Source of the DNA: Caryophanales bacterium
Lineage (GTDB): Bacteria > Bacillota > Bacilli > Exiguobacteriales > Exiguobacteriaceae
Length of the DNA stretch: 64,000 nt
Assembly (NCBI GenBank): GCA_902363455.1
Contig: CABJAC010000001.1
Coordinates: 620,001 to 684,000 of the forward strand
Direction: 5' to 3'
This document shows positions 47,059-57,976 of this stretch, piece after piece. Under the pieces are notes generated by a model that was not told the origin of the DNA, did not search any database, and was given only the letters and a program-made list of their open reading frames with translations. The stretch's first letter is position 1. Each line of letters starts with the position of its first letter. The position numbers and the translations under genes are program-made.

Positions 47059-47734
47059 GCAACTTGTCTTGACAGGGAGTCGTCGACCAACTGTAGAGCA
47101 GGTGGCGCGATTAGCGGAACAACAAATCGAAGTCGTTTATCATCCGGTCATCAAAACGATTCCCGTCGCGTTTCACTTACCGACAGAACTAGATTGGCTG
47201 ATCGTGACGAGCCCGACAGGCGTCGAACGCATCCAGTCGGAGCTCCCTTCCTTGCAGGACACAAAGATTGCAGTGGTCGGATCGAAAACGGCGGCGGCAA
47301 TAATCAAACAGGGACGAACACCTGATTTTATACCATCGGCTTTTACAGGGGATGTGCTGGTCGAAGAATTACGACCGCTGCTTCAAGCGGGACAACGCAT
47401 TTGCTTTGCCCGCGGAAACCGGTCGCGTCAAGAACCGCTCGAACGATTAAGAAACGCCGTTGCGGCTGAAGTGTTGGAAGTCATCACATACGAAACGAAG
47501 TTACGGGTGATTCCACCTGATGTATTGCAACGTGCTACGTATATTGGTTTACAAAGTCCTTCAGCTGTCGAAGCGATTGCGCCGCTTCGCAAAGAAACGA
47601 CCGCAACCTATGTGACGATCGGACCAATCACCGAGCAAGCCGCTCGACGATCTGGTTTGGCACCGCTTTTGGTCGCTGACATCTATACACTCGATGGACT
47701 GATTGACTGTATTTTAGAGGAGGAACTGTTATGA
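47048..47734 (+). CDS. hemD: Uroporphyrinogen-III synthase
   Basis: The 228-residue product has the weakly conserved two-lobed HemD fold: [37 protein letters not shown] and the C-terminal [17 protein letters not shown]. It closes hydroxymethylbilane to uroporphyrinogen III. The start is taken as ATG 47048 inside hemC, without a strong ribosome-binding site; a TTG at 47009 is possible. The stop overlaps hemB (ATGA). Slightly shorter than B. subtilis HemD (about 262). Confidence 0.9.
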   Translation: MIFKQLVLTGSRRPTVEQVARLAEQQIEVVYHPVIKTIPVAFHLPTELDWLIVTSPTGVERIQSELPSLQDTKIAVVGSKTAAAIIKQGRTPDFIPSAFTGDVLVEELRPLLQAGQRICFARGNRSRQEPLERLRNAVAAEVLEVITYETKLRVIPPDVLQRATYIGLQSPSAVEAIAPLRKETTATYVTIGPITEQAARRSGLAPLLVADIYTLDGLIDCILEEELL

Positions 47735-48720
47735 ATACATTAGAATTCGCACGCCACCGCCGCTTACGGAATACCGCGTCATTACGCTCACTCGTCCGGG
47801 AAAATCATCTGCACAAATCGGATTTGATTTATCCGCTGTTTATTGCAGAAGGGGAAGATATCAAACGGGAAGTCAGCTCGATGCCCGGTGTGTTTAACCT
47901 TTCGCTCGATCATCTGGAAGCTGAAATCAAAGAAGTGGTTGAACTCGGTATCGAGTCCGTCATCTTGTTTGGTGTTCCGCACGATCATTTAAAAGATGAG
48001 CAAGGAACAGGAGCGTTTCATGATCACGGGATTGTGCAAGAAGCAACACGACTCGTTAAAAAGGTCGCACCACAACTGACGGTCATTGCAGATACTTGTT
48101 TATGTGAATACACGTCAACAGGCCACTGCGGCATCGTTGCTGACGGAACCGTTGATAATGATGCATCGCTTCCGTTGCATGTCCAAACAGCTGTGTCACA
48201 AGCACGTGCCGGTGCAGACATCATCGCGCCGTCTTCGATGATGGACGGATTCGTGGCAGCCATTCGTCAGGGACTTGATGAAAATGGCTTCAGCCATATC
48301 CCGGTCATGAGTTACGGGGTCAAATATGCTTCCGCTTATTACGGACCGTTCCGTGATGCAGCCAATTCAGCACCGGGCGAAGGGGACCGTAAAGGCTATC
48401 AAATGGATCCCGCCAACCGCCGCGAAGCATTCCGGGAGGCGACAGCGGATGTCGATCAAGGAGCAGACTTCATGATCGTCAAACCGGCACTTGCCTTCAT
48501 GGATATCATTCGTGATGTCCGCGAACGCGTCGAGTTACCGATCGTCGCCTACAACGTATCGGGTGAATATGCAATGGTCAAAGCCGCTGCGTTAAACGGC
48601 TGGATTGACGAGGAACGGATTGTCATGGAAACGATGCTTGGTTTCAAACGAGCAGGCGCTGATTTAATCATTACGTATTTTGCAAAAGACATCTGTCGTT
48701 ACTTGGAGGGGACAAAATGA
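47731..48720 (+). CDS. hemB: Delta-aminolevulinic acid dehydratase (porphobilinogen synthase)
   Basis: The 329-residue product has the zinc cysteine site in [15 protein letters not shown] near residue 118, the Schiff-base Lys segments [18 protein letters not shown] near 190 and [11 protein letters not shown] near 248. It condenses two aminolevulinates. Three Cys in the metal loop suggest the Zn-dependent type. Overlaps both neighbours by 4 nt, so hemD-hemB-hemL are translationally coupled. Confidence 0.96.
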   Translation: MNTLEFARHRRLRNTASLRSLVRENHLHKSDLIYPLFIAEGEDIKREVSSMPGVFNLSLDHLEAEIKEVVELGIESVILFGVPHDHLKDEQGTGAFHDHGIVQEATRLVKKVAPQLTVIADTCLCEYTSTGHCGIVADGTVDNDASLPLHVQTAVSQARAGADIIAPSSMMDGFVAAIRQGLDENGFSHIPVMSYGVKYASAYYGPFRDAANSAPGEGDRKGYQMDPANRREAFREATADVDQGADFMIVKPALAFMDIIRDVRERVELPIVAYNVSGEYAMVKAAALNGWIDEERIVMETMLGFKRAGADLIITYFAKDICRYLEGTK

Positions 48721-50027
48721 GCTTGATTAATCAGAACTCAAAATCAAAAGCCGCTTTTGAACGGGCTTTACCGTTGATGCCGGGTGGTGTCAACAGCCCG
48801 GTGCGTGCCTATAAATCAGTCGGGATGTCACCGATTTTTGCTGAGCGGGCAAAAGGTTCGCGACTTTACGATATCGATGGCAAAGAATACATCGACTATG
48901 TCTTGTCGTGGGGACCGATGATTCTTGGTCATGCGGATCCAATCGTGACGGCAGCGATTCAAGAACAAGCGACACGCGGATGGAGTTACGGGACACCGAC
49001 AGAAATTGAGTCAGCGATGGCAGAAGTCGTCATCAGCCGTGTGCCGTCGGTCGAAGTCGTCCGAATGGTTAACTCGGGTACAGAAGCGACGATGGCGGCA
49101 CTTCGCCTTGCACGCGGATACACAGGGAAAACGAAAATCCTGAAGTTCGAAGGCTGTTACCACGGTCATGGCGATTCGCTTTTGATTAAAGCAGGATCGG
49201 GCGTGGCGACACTTGGTTTACCGGATTCACCCGGTGTTCCGGCACAAATCGCCAGCATGACGTTAACTGTTCCGTACAATGACATGGACGCAGTCCGGAT
49301 TGCCTTTGAAAAACACGGCGACGACATCGCGGGTGTCATCGTGGAGCCGGCAGCCGGAAATATGGGCTTTGTCCCACCACAGCCGGGCTTCCTCGAAGGA
49401 TTACGCGACATCACGGAACAATACGGGACACTCTTGATTTTTGATGAAGTCATGACTGGTTTCCGGGTTGGCTTCAACTGTGCCCAAGGATACTTTGGTG
49501 TCACACCGGATATTACGTGCCTCGGGAAAGTCATCGGCGGCGGCATGCCGGTCGGTGCTTACGGTGGTCGTCGCGACATCATGGAACAAATTGCGCCGCA
49601 AGGTCCGATTTACCAAGCCGGTACACTATCCGGTAACCCACTGGCGATGACAGCGGGGCTCGCGACACTGACGCAACTGAAGCCGGAGCATTACGAAGAG
49701 TTTGACCGGAAAGCCGGTCGACTGGCGGAAGGGTATCTCGCAGCAGCGGCGAAATATAACATTCCGTTAACGACGAACCGGGCGGGTGCGATGTTTGGTG
49801 TCTTCTTTACCAATCAGCCGGTCACGAACTTCGAACAAGCGAAAACATCGAATCTTGAGATGTTCCGTTCGTATTATCAAAAGATGGCAGCACGCGGTGT
49901 CTTCTTACCACCATCACAATTTGAAGGTCTCTTCTTGTCGACCGTTCATACGGACGAAGACATCGAACAGACGCTTGCAGCGGTTGAGCTGACGTTCAAA
50001 GAATTACAACTCGAATTTAATCGTTAA
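48717..50027 (+). CDS. hemL: Glutamate-1-semialdehyde 2,1-aminomutase
   Basis: The 436-residue product is a PLP class III aminotransferase with [11 protein letters not shown] near the start, [18 protein letters not shown] near 117, the PLP-contact [14 protein letters not shown] near 240 and the PLP-Lys segment [17 protein letters not shown] near 270. It makes aminolevulinate from glutamate semialdehyde, the product of HemA. Last gene of the haem operon. B. subtilis spoVID and ysxE, which follow there, are missing. Confidence 0.96.
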   Translation: MSLINQNSKSKAAFERALPLMPGGVNSPVRAYKSVGMSPIFAERAKGSRLYDIDGKEYIDYVLSWGPMILGHADPIVTAAIQEQATRGWSYGTPTEIESAMAEVVISRVPSVEVVRMVNSGTEATMAALRLARGYTGKTKILKFEGCYHGHGDSLLIKAGSGVATLGLPDSPGVPAQIASMTLTVPYNDMDAVRIAFEKHGDDIAGVIVEPAAGNMGFVPPQPGFLEGLRDITEQYGTLLIFDEVMTGFRVGFNCAQGYFGVTPDITCLGKVIGGGMPVGAYGGRRDIMEQIAPQGPIYQAGTLSGNPLAMTAGLATLTQLKPEHYEEFDRKAGRLAEGYLAAAAKYNIPLTTNRAGAMFGVFFTNQPVTNFEQAKTSNLEMFRSYYQKMAARGVFLPPSQFEGLFLSTVHTDEDIEQTLAAVELTFKELQLEFNR

Positions 50028-50034
50028 GCAGTTC

Positions 50035-50064
50035 TTGACGAGTCACGGACGTCTCGGATAAAAT
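50035..50064 (+). promoter_or_regulatory. Sigma-A promoter of the valS T-box leader
   Basis: TTGACG (50035-50040) and TAAAAT (50059-50064), 18-bp spacer; each matches consensus at 5 of 6. Confidence 0.75.
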
Positions 50065-50070
50065 AAGGAA

Positions 50071-50337
50071 AGAATAATTTGGAAAACAGCGATGACGGGA
50101 AGAGTAGTCGAGAAACGAACTGTTATGAGAGAACACATCCATGGCTGAGAGATGTGACAGGACGTCCTGATGAAGGTCACCCCACGAGCTGGTCTCGTAA
50201 GCAACAGCAAGCGAGATCCGGATTGCCGCACGTTACGCGGGCTAGAGGGCACTCTGTAAAGAGTGAACTAAGGTGGTACCGCGGAAGAGCAACGGCTTCT
50301 TTCGTCCTTAGATGAGGACGAGAGAAGCCGTTTTTAT
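50071..50337 (+). promoter_or_regulatory. T-box riboswitch, valine specific, controlling valS
   Basis: The leader has the T-box sequence AAGGTGGTACCGCGG (about 50270-50284), the Stem I AGTAG element (50103-50107), and a terminator after the T-box. The likely specifier is GTC (50176-50178, in AAGGTCACC), which reads Val; the same specifier-plus-AC context occurs in the pheS T-box. It should turn valS (and perhaps folC) on when tRNA-Val is uncharged. Confidence 0.92.
50291..50337 (+). terminator. Rho-independent terminator of the valS T-box
   Basis: AACGGCTTCTTTCGTCC pairs with GGACGAGAGAAGCCGTT and ends in a T-run. Confidence 0.93.
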
Positions 50338-50360
50338 TATGGATTAAAGGAGCGATTTAG

Positions 50361-52997
50361 ATGCAGGAATTATCAATGCCAACAAAGTACGATCCGCAAG
50401 CAACAGAGGAAAAATGGTACGACTTTTGGATGAAAGGGGAATACTTCAAAGCCGATCAAGACCCGGAAAAAGCACCGTATACGATTGTCATCCCCCCGCC
50501 AAACGTTACCGGGAAATTACACCTCGGTCACGCTTGGGATACGACACTCCAAGATATGCTGACACGAATGAAACGGATGCAAGGCTTTGACGTCTTGTAC
50601 CTGCCAGGGATGGACCATGCCGGAATCGCGACGCAAGCGAAGGTCGAACAGAAACTCCGGGCAGAAGGCAAGTCACGCCTTGAGATGGGACGCGAAAAGT
50701 TCCTGGAACAATCGTGGGCCTGGAAAGAAGAATACGCCTCAACGATCCGTGAACAGTGGTCAAAACTCGGACTCGGGCTCGATTATTCACGGGAACGGTT
50801 TACACTCGATGAAGGATTGTCGGAAGCGGTTCAAGAAGTGTTCGTTAAATTATACGAAAAAGACTTGATCTACCGTGGCGAATACATCGTCAACTGGGAT
50901 CCAGCGACGAAAACAGCGATCTCGGACATCGAGGTCATCTATAAAGACATCGAAGGTGCCTTCTATCACTTCAGTTATCCGTTGACGGATGGATCAGGTC
51001 ACGTCGAACTGGCGACGACACGTCCGGAAACGATGCTTGGGGATACGGCGATTGCCGTCAATCCGAAAGACGAGCGTTATGCGCACCTGGTCGGAAAAAC
51101 GATCACGTTACCGATCGTCGGACGGGAAATTCCGATTGTCGCCGATGAGTACGTCGACATGGAATTCGGAACAGGGGTCGTTAAAATCACGCCAGCCCAC
51201 GATCCAAATGACTTCGAAGTCGGAAACCGTCATGATCTACCACGTGTCCTTGTCATGAATGAAGACGGAACGATGAACGAAAATGCAGGGAAATATGAAG
51301 GCATGGATCGTTTTGAATGCCGCAAGCAAATCGTTGAAGATCTGAAAGAGTCAGGTGTTTTGATCAAGGTCGAACCGCATCTGCATTCCGTCGGTCACTC
51401 CGAGCGGTCGGATGCTATCGTCGAACCGTACTTGTCGCTCCAGTGGTTCGTCAAAATGGAGCCGCTTGCTGAAAAAGCACTGCACGAGCAACAAGGGGAA
51501 GACAAAATCAACTTCATTCCACAACGTTTTGAAAACACGTATGTCCGCTGGATGGAAAACATCCGCGACTGGTGTGTCAGCCGTCAGCTCTGGTGGGGTC
51601 ACCGGATTCCGGCTTGGTACCATAAAGAAACGGGCGAAGTCTACGTCGGCAAAGAAGCACCGGCTGACATCGAAAACTGGGAACAAGACAATGATGTGCT
51701 TGATACATGGTTCTCTTCAGCGCTCTGGCCGTTCTCGACGATGGGTTGGCCGAACGAAGGCGCAGCTGATTATCAGAAATACTTCCCAACGTCAACACTC
51801 GTAACAGGTTATGATATCATCGCTTTCTGGGTCTCACGGATGATTTTCCAATCGTATGAATTCACAGGCGAACGTCCATTCAACGATGTACTGATTCACG
51901 GTTTGATCCGCGACTCAGAAGGACGGAAAATGTCGAAGTCACTCGGTAACGGGATTGATCCGATGGATGTCATCGAAAAGTATGGTGCGGATTCGCTCCG
52001 TTGGTTCTTAACGACCGGTTCAACACCAGGAAACGATTTACGTTTCTACTGGGAGAAAATCGAAGCGACATGGAACTTCTCGAACAAATTGTGGAACGCA
52101 AGCCGTTTTGCCTTGATGAACATGGATGGACTGACACACGATCAAATTGACCTGTCAGGCGAGAAATCACTTGCCGATCAATGGATTCTGACACGTCTGA
52201 ACACGACGATTGATGATGTGACGCGTCTGTCGGACAAATACGAGTTTGGTGAAGCCGGTCGTGTCCTCTATCACTTCATTTGGGAAGACTTCTGTAACTG
52301 GTACATCGAGATGGCGAAGTTACCGTTAAACGGTGAGGACGAAGCAGCCAAATTGACAACACGTTCGATTCTTGCCTATACGCTGGATCAAATCATGCGT
52401 CTGATGCATCCGTTCATGCCGTTCATCACGGAAGAAATCTGGCAGCATCTACCGCATGAAGGTGAAACCGTCACACGTGCCGCTTGGCCGACACGGAACG
52501 ATTCACTGGACTTCCCAAAAGCTGTTCCGGCATTTGAAGCCGTTCAGAACGTCATCCGTTCAGTCCGGAATATTCGGGCGGAAGTGAACGCGCCGATGTC
52601 GAAACAAATCCAGTTGATGATTGCAACGAGTGACGATCAAGTCCAGCACGATTTAGAAACAAATCTGTCGTACTTGAAAAAATTCACGAATGCGTCTGAA
52701 TTACTTGTTGAACGCAATATGACTGCACCGGAAAAAGCGATGAGTGCGATCGTCACGGGAGCAGAATTGTTCATCCCGTTGGCTGACTTGATCAACATCG
52801 AAGAAGAAATCGCTCGTCTGAACAAAGAACTCGTCAAGTATACAAAAGAAGTCGAACGGGTCGAGAAAAAACTCAACAACCCGGGCTTCGTCGGAAAAGC
52901 TCCGGCACACGTCATTGAAGAAGAACAAGCAAAAGCACAAGACTATAAAGAGAAACGGGCGGCAGTTGAAGTCCGGATCAGCGAACTCGCAAAATAA
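50361..52997 (+). CDS. valS: Valyl-tRNA synthetase
   Basis: The 878-residue class I enzyme has the HIGH motif in [14 protein letters not shown] near residue 47, the CP1 editing domain (about 190-330), the KMSKS motif in [11 protein letters not shown] near 522, the anticodon-binding domain, and a C-terminal coiled-coil arm (about 810-878, [20 protein letters not shown]). It charges tRNA-Val. RBS AAAGGAGCG precedes ATG 50361. Confidence 0.97.
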   Translation: MQELSMPTKYDPQATEEKWYDFWMKGEYFKADQDPEKAPYTIVIPPPNVTGKLHLGHAWDTTLQDMLTRMKRMQGFDVLYLPGMDHAGIATQAKVEQKLRAEGKSRLEMGREKFLEQSWAWKEEYASTIREQWSKLGLGLDYSRERFTLDEGLSEAVQEVFVKLYEKDLIYRGEYIVNWDPATKTAISDIEVIYKDIEGAFYHFSYPLTDGSGHVELATTRPETMLGDTAIAVNPKDERYAHLVGKTITLPIVGREIPIVADEYVDMEFGTGVVKITPAHDPNDFEVGNRHDLPRVLVMNEDGTMNENAGKYEGMDRFECRKQIVEDLKESGVLIKVEPHLHSVGHSERSDAIVEPYLSLQWFVKMEPLAEKALHEQQGEDKINFIPQRFENTYVRWMENIRDWCVSRQLWWGHRIPAWYHKETGEVYVGKEAPADIENWEQDNDVLDTWFSSALWPFSTMGWPNEGAADYQKYFPTSTLVTGYDIIAFWVSRMIFQSYEFTGERPFNDVLIHGLIRDSEGRKMSKSLGNGIDPMDVIEKYGADSLRWFLTTGSTPGNDLRFYWEKIEATWNFSNKLWNASRFALMNMDGLTHDQIDLSGEKSLADQWILTRLNTTIDDVTRLSDKYEFGEAGRVLYHFIWEDFCNWYIEMAKLPLNGEDEAAKLTTRSILAYTLDQIMRLMHPFMPFITEEIWQHLPHEGETVTRAAWPTRNDSLDFPKAVPAFEAVQNVIRSVRNIRAEVNAPMSKQIQLMIATSDDQVQHDLETNLSYLKKFTNASELLVERNMTAPEKAMSAIVTGAELFIPLADLINIEEEIARLNKELVKYTKEVERVEKKLNNPGFVGKAPAHVIEEEQAKAQDYKEKRAAVEVRISELAK

Positions 52998-53004
52998 TCT
53001 TAAC

Positions 53005-53036
53005 AGTGGCTCAAGTTTTCTTGAGTCACTTTTTTT
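53005..53036 (+). terminator. Terminator between valS and folC
   Basis: AGTGGCTCAAG pairs, with one G-U pair, with CTTGAGTCACT and ends in seven T. Confidence 0.85.
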
Positions 53037-53053
53037 GAAGGAGTGAAGCAAGC

Positions 53054-54283
53054 GTGAGAACACGAGAAGATGTGCTCGAATGGTTATCGGCGTTACTGGC
53101 ATTTGGCATCAAACCGGGACTGAGTCGGATGGAAGCATTACTGACGGAACTGGGAATCGATCCGGATACGATTCCGACGGTTCATGTCGCGGGAACGAAC
53201 GGCAAAGGATCGACGGTCGCTTTTTTGCGCGAGATGGGAGTAGCGCAAGGACTGCGGATTGGAACTTTTACGTCACCGTATATCATTCAGTTTGAAGAGC
53301 GGATCATGTTGAACGGTGTACCGATCAGTGAAGCGGATTTGGTAGAGGCGGCCGTTGCTGTCCAGAAAGCAATCGCGAATATCGATTCAACGGTCGGGAC
53401 TGTGACAGAATTCGAAGCCTTGACGGCACTCGCTTTTTATCATTTTAATCACGTCCGTCCTGATTTCGTCATTTATGAAGTTGGGCTTGGTGGTTTGTAT
53501 GATTCGACGAATGTCCTAAAACAACCGAAAGCTGCAATCATCACCTCGATCGGTCACGATCACCAAGCCATTCTCGGAGATACGCTCCAGGAGATTGCCT
53601 TACAAAAATTCGGTATCATCAAGCAAGGAACGATGGTTATCGCAGGGAAGTTGCAGGAAGAATTGACGGTCCCGTTGATGGCTTATTGTGGCGATCGACA
53701 AGAAAATCTGGCCTGGAGTCAGGAAGTGATCCGGCATTACCGTCTGAGTGAAGCGGGGACATGGGCAACCTATGAAGGCATTCCCGAGACACGTCTTGGA
53801 CTCGAGGGTATACATCAAGTCCACAATGCGGCCAATGCCGTCGTCTGTGCGAAACAACTCGGTTGGTCGAAGACCGCCATCCGGCGCGGATTGCGGAATG
53901 CGACACATCCAGGACGGTTTGAAATCATTTCCCGAAAGCCACGAATCATTTTAGACGGGGCGCATAATCCGGAAGGCGTGACGGCACTTGTCGAACGTTT
54001 AAAGGAAGAGACAAAACCTGTCATTGTCTTGTGCTCGATCTTGCGGGATAAAGACCGAGAAGCAATGCTAAACCAATTGCGGGAAGTGACGCAAGACATC
54101 TATGAGACGACGTTTGATTTTCCGCGGGCGCGGACGTTAGACGAACTAAACGCAGACGGGGCGAATGTGACAGATCTCGAGTCTTTTTTCAGTGAGAATG
54201 ACACGGTCGATAAAACACGAATTGTAACAGGCTCTCTTTATTTCATTAGTACGGTCAGAGAATTTTATAAAAAAAGGAAGTAG
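53054..54283 (+). CDS. folC: Bifunctional folylpolyglutamate synthase/dihydrofolate synthase
   Basis: The 409-residue product is a Mur-ligase relative with the P-loop VAGTNGKGSTVAFL near residue 42, TSPYIIQFEERI near 73, VGLGGLYDSTNV near 143 and DGAHNPEG near 294. It adds glutamate to folates. GTG 53054 follows AAGGAGTGA. In B. subtilis comC (prepilin peptidase) is next; here the pilus locus begins after it, which fits. Confidence 0.95.
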   Translation: MRTREDVLEWLSALLAFGIKPGLSRMEALLTELGIDPDTIPTVHVAGTNGKGSTVAFLREMGVAQGLRIGTFTSPYIIQFEERIMLNGVPISEADLVEAAVAVQKAIANIDSTVGTVTEFEALTALAFYHFNHVRPDFVIYEVGLGGLYDSTNVLKQPKAAIITSIGHDHQAILGDTLQEIALQKFGIIKQGTMVIAGKLQEELTVPLMAYCGDRQENLAWSQEVIRHYRLSEAGTWATYEGIPETRLGLEGIHQVHNAANAVVCAKQLGWSKTAIRRGLRNATHPGRFEIISRKPRIILDGAHNPEGVTALVERLKEETKPVIVLCSILRDKDREAMLNQLREVTQDIYETTFDFPRARTLDELNADGANVTDLESFFSENDTVDKTRIVTGSLYFISTVREFYKKRK

Positions 54284-54292
54284 GCTTTTTTT

Positions 54293-54339
54293 AGGGTAAA
54301 ATGAGAGTTGTAAAAGACTATCATTTTATCCTATTTTTT
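54293..54339 (+). terminator. Terminator after folC
   Basis: AGGGTAAAATGA (54293-54304) pairs, with one G-U, with TCATTTTATCCT (54321-54332), and six T follow. The next ribosome-binding site (AAAGGAGAG) comes right behind, so the 1206-residue gene either has a promoter in this 70-bp gap or depends on read-through. Confidence 0.75.
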
Positions 54340-54355
54340 AAAGGAGAGATTATAT

Positions 54356-57300
54356 ATGAAAAATATACGGCTTAAAATTCTATTTGCACTATGTTGTATG
54401 GTTATTTTTCCTTTTGTCATTAACGAGCCGCATTTACGAGCGACGGAAACTGCTACTAAAATACAAGTACTTGAGTTGACAGATTCTTGGACGGAAACAA
54501 ATATGTTTCAAATACCATCTACGACGCCAACAAATTTAAACATGACAGATAGTCGATTCGAAACGACTCGAATGACTATTAAAGAATTTAATGCGTCGCG
54601 ATTTAGACTACAGGGTCGGTTTGACGCAATCGTAATTGGAAGCTCACCTTTTATAAAAGATAAATATTCCAAAAACAAGCTTACTTTACAAACACAAGGA
54701 AGCAAGGAGCAAAGACTAGCACATAACACTTCGTCTATTGAAAATGATTTATCAAAATTAAAATTTAATGAATTAAAAAAAATATCAGGAACCACATTTA
54801 TAGTTATGCATAGGGATACGAAGAATGCTGGTACTCTTGAGGATTTATATAATGAATCTGCGATTACGAAGGTTAACTCTATGCAGGAGGCGAAAGAAAA
54901 AATTGAAAAGAAGGTATTTGATCGTCCGCGTCTAATTTCCACATCGGTTTCTCAAGGGAATATCGATTTAAACAGTCTTTCATTTACAAAATATGCTGTA
55001 AAAGATAAACCGATTGAATTTAAATTGGAAAGTAAAAATTTAACCGCAACTACGATTGCGCGACTTTACATCGATTTAAACAGTGATGATCGTTTCACAG
55101 ATGATGAGATTCAAAACTCGAATCAAGAAGGATTGGTTTGGTACCCTAGTGCAACAAGTTTTACTGGTCCGCGAAACTGGTTAGTTGAACTAGTTGATGC
55201 GCAGACTAACAAATCAGATTATCAAACAGGGAGTTTTTTATACAAAGATCAATTAGCAAAAGCACAAATTTTACAAGTTACTGAAAACAGTTCTACCCCT
55301 CAAAGCCAAATTACTAAATTCATGTCAGAAGATGGACTACTTTGGAAAAAGGATTTTTATGAGTTCAATGTAAAAAATATTACAGGTACTGAATTTGATA
55401 AATACACGGCCAACATGAATGATCCACTTTATAAAGAGTTTAATCCAAATGGGGTGTCTACCTTAGGTGAAGCGTATGACTTATTAGTCTTAGGATTTAA
55501 AGATGTTTACAAAAATAGTACGTTCGTCAATGAGAATTCATTCCAAAAAATCAACGAGTACATTGGGGCAGGTCAAGGTGTTTTAATGACTCATGATACA
55601 ATTTTCAGAGACTCGACAAATAAAACAAATTGGGAAACTTACTTTTCTGATTACGCAGGACAATTACCAACGCAACAAACTGATCTCGGAAAAGGAGCAC
55701 AGTTACCATCGACTAAGGCGATACTCGTGAACAAGGGAATCCTGACGAGTTATCCGCATAAACTCGATTTGAACGCTTCAACTAATATGGATAAAAAAGT
55801 TATTAATATCAAGACAACGCATAATCAATATTTCCAATTGGATCTAAATGCTGAAAATTTGACGCCTTACTACAATATGTACAGTGAAGCCACGGATAAA
55901 GTGACAGAAGGTCGAACAATTGGTGACGCAATGAATCATTATTACATTTACAGCAAAGGCAATGTTACGTATTCTGGATCGGGACATTCTAATTTGAACA
56001 CAGGTACACCAATGGACGAAAAGCAACTGTTCTCAAATACGATGTACCGAGCTTTTATCGCCTCGAATCACAAACCTGAAATTCGATGGTCACTTAAAGC
56101 TGATGAGATAGTGCTAAATTCTAAAGAGTTTTCGACGACTTGGCAAGTACTCGACTATGATTTATCTGATACAAAGCTCAAAACGACGATTACCATTTAT
56201 AATGGTCCAACTGAACTTTCAGAAAAATTAGCAAGTTATTCGACGGTCGTAGATAACGATGGCAAGTCGATTATGACGCCATCAACTGACCTATTCAAAG
56301 AAGTATTTAAAGGGAAGACTGGAAAGTATTTAATGAAGGTCGAGGCATCCGATCGAGTCGGACAACCAGCTAAGAAAGTAGCAAACGCAGTAGAGAAAAG
56401 AATCATAAATGTAATTGATGATCCGAACCCAATCAAGATTAAGCGGTCATTGATTGATTATAAAACTTTGCTTGTTGGAGAAAAGCAGTTCATCGATTAT
56501 CAAATTACACTTCCGACAATCAATAATGCAGTATTATCGGACGTTACTTTAAAGATGTTCAAAGAACAATTGCCACCAGGTTTGAAAATCGTTTCGTTGG
56601 AAGGGCAAAAAGAAATTGAAGTCGTCAAAAACAGTGACTCCGATTATCAAATTTCATTTAAGCCTATTTCATACAAGCGCTTAAATGGCGAGTATCAACC
56701 AGAGTTGACAGAAATTAAATGGCGCGTCGGTGTGGAAGCAGTAAAAGAAGGAGAATATCGGTTAAATCGACCAGCTCTGAGTGGAACTTGGTCTGGCGAC
56801 AAGATTCTTCAAGCTATTGATTTAAAGTTTGAGGAATTACCACCCCTTTCTTATAAACAGCCAAAGGTAACAGTAGGTCCATATCCTACTTTTTATGAAG
56901 GAAGTACAGTCAACCTCTTCGATAAATTACAATATTCACCGACTGATCGATTAGTAGAATTCAAAAATACACGATTTGAGATTGTGGGTTCGGATTCAAT
57001 TGCTCAGATAAAAGGAAATCAGCTAATTGCTTCAGCAGCTGGTATAGTTCGTGTTCGAGCCGTGAGTGAAGTATTTGGAAAAGAAATTTATTCAGACCCA
57101 ACTGATATTGTATTTATTTCAATTCCTACTATCACTAAAAAAGAAACGGCATTTGTCGGACAAAAGAAAGACATTTTAATTGATTTTGCAGGAATGACAG
57201 TTAAGAGTAAATCATTTTCGGATGAAGGTATTACATTCGGAACAGATAAATTTTCCGTACAGCCTTCAAAGAAAGGTGAGACAATCGTTGAAGTCATCTT

Positions 57301-57976
57301 AGAAAATGCCAAAAATGAGTTACAACGAATTCGTTATCAAATCGATAGTCGTTTTGCCTTTATTGGCGTCGGAGATCCTGTATCTATCAATCAAGGTGAA
57401 CGAGTTGAGCGAGTTATTAAATTTTTCTCGGATGAAACGTTACAGGCTGAAGTCATCTTGAATGTACCACCTCGATTGACATTTAAATCTATGACGGATG
57501 CCATAGAAATACTCAACGAAAATAATCTTACCTTTGTCGGAAAAACAGGAACACCAAATAACGATGGTAAGATTCGTGTATCGTACGAGTCATCGCAAAA
57601 CGATTACGCAACACTACCAGTCTATGTAAAAGAATTTCCGAGCTTAATTCGTTCAGAAGATATAAAGATGGCAATTAATGAGAAAAAAGCTCCGATTGTC
57701 AGTTGGAACACAACGACAATCACAGAGAAAAATTATAGCCTAGATGTCGTTTCCGGGAATTCATTTGTTCAGCTTATAAAATCTACCTCTAATGGCAGTG
57801 GTAATACGTATGAAATTTTTGCTAAATCAAAAGGTCTTGCAAAAATTAAAATTACTGCATTATCGAGATCTGGGGAGCCGTTACTCAAGAGTGGCAAAGA
57901 AATTATGAGTACATTTTATGTTCTTGTACAAGATGAAAATTTTGCTGATAAAAAAGAATCAGGTGACCGTTATTGA
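54356..57976 (+). CDS. Large secreted protein (1206 aa), DUF5057-like N-terminal part, candidate pilus-associated protein
   Basis: The N terminus has a signal peptide (KNIRLKILFALCCMVIFPFV, cleavage likely near residue 29). No membrane anchor or sortase motif is visible. Residues about 35-560 resemble what I recall of DUF5057 proteins: KIQVLELTD at 35, FDAIVIGSSPF at 89, a Ca-loop-like IDLNSDDRFTDDEI at 239, YDLLVLGFKDVY at 374, GAGQGVLMTHDT at 404 and VTYSGSGHS at 537, a pattern like ThuA/class I amidotransferase-like folds but without a clear catalytic triad. Residues about 690-1195 look like successive Ig-like/bacterial-repeat beta domains. The gene is AT-rich against its neighbours, coupled to an ankyrin gene, and next to minor pilin genes. 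A tip protein role (PilY1-like) is inference; family is not certain. Confidence 0.8.
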   Translation: MKNIRLKILFALCCMVIFPFVINEPHLRATETATKIQVLELTDSWTETNMFQIPSTTPTNLNMTDSRFETTRMTIKEFNASRFRLQGRFDAIVIGSSPFIKDKYSKNKLTLQTQGSKEQRLAHNTSSIENDLSKLKFNELKKISGTTFIVMHRDTKNAGTLEDLYNESAITKVNSMQEAKEKIEKKVFDRPRLISTSVSQGNIDLNSLSFTKYAVKDKPIEFKLESKNLTATTIARLYIDLNSDDRFTDDEIQNSNQEGLVWYPSATSFTGPRNWLVELVDAQTNKSDYQTGSFLYKDQLAKAQILQVTENSSTPQSQITKFMSEDGLLWKKDFYEFNVKNITGTEFDKYTANMNDPLYKEFNPNGVSTLGEAYDLLVLGFKDVYKNSTFVNENSFQKINEYIGAGQGVLMTHDTIFRDSTNKTNWETYFSDYAGQLPTQQTDLGKGAQLPSTKAILVNKGILTSYPHKLDLNASTNMDKKVINIKTTHNQYFQLDLNAENLTPYYNMYSEATDKVTEGRTIGDAMNHYYIYSKGNVTYSGSGHSNLNTGTPMDEKQLFSNTMYRAFIASNHKPEIRWSLKADEIVLNSKEFSTTWQVLDYDLSDTKLKTTITIYNGPTELSEKLASYSTVVDNDGKSIMTPSTDLFKEVFKGKTGKYLMKVEASDRVGQPAKKVANAVEKRIINVIDDPNPIKIKRSLIDYKTLLVGEKQFIDYQITLPTINNAVLSDVTLKMFKEQLPPGLKIVSLEGQKEIEVVKNSDSDYQISFKPISYKRLNGEYQPELTEIKWRVGVEAVKEGEYRLNRPALSGTWSGDKILQAIDLKFEELPPLSYKQPKVTVGPYPTFYEGSTVNLFDKLQYSPTDRLVEFKNTRFEIVGSDSIAQIKGNQLIASAAGIVRVRAVSEVFGKEIYSDPTDIVFISIPTITKKETAFVGQKKDILIDFAGMTVKSKSFSDEGITFGTDKFSVQPSKKGETIVEVILENAKNELQRIRYQIDSRFAFIGVGDPVSINQGERVERVIKFFSDETLQAEVILNVPPRLTFKSMTDAIEILNENNLTFVGKTGTPNNDGKIRVSYESSQNDYATLPVYVKEFPSLIRSEDIKMAINEKKAPIVSWNTTTITEKNYSLDVVSGNSFVQLIKSTSNGSGNTYEIFAKSKGLAKIKITALSRSGEPLLKSGKEIMSTFYVLVQDENFADKKESGDRY

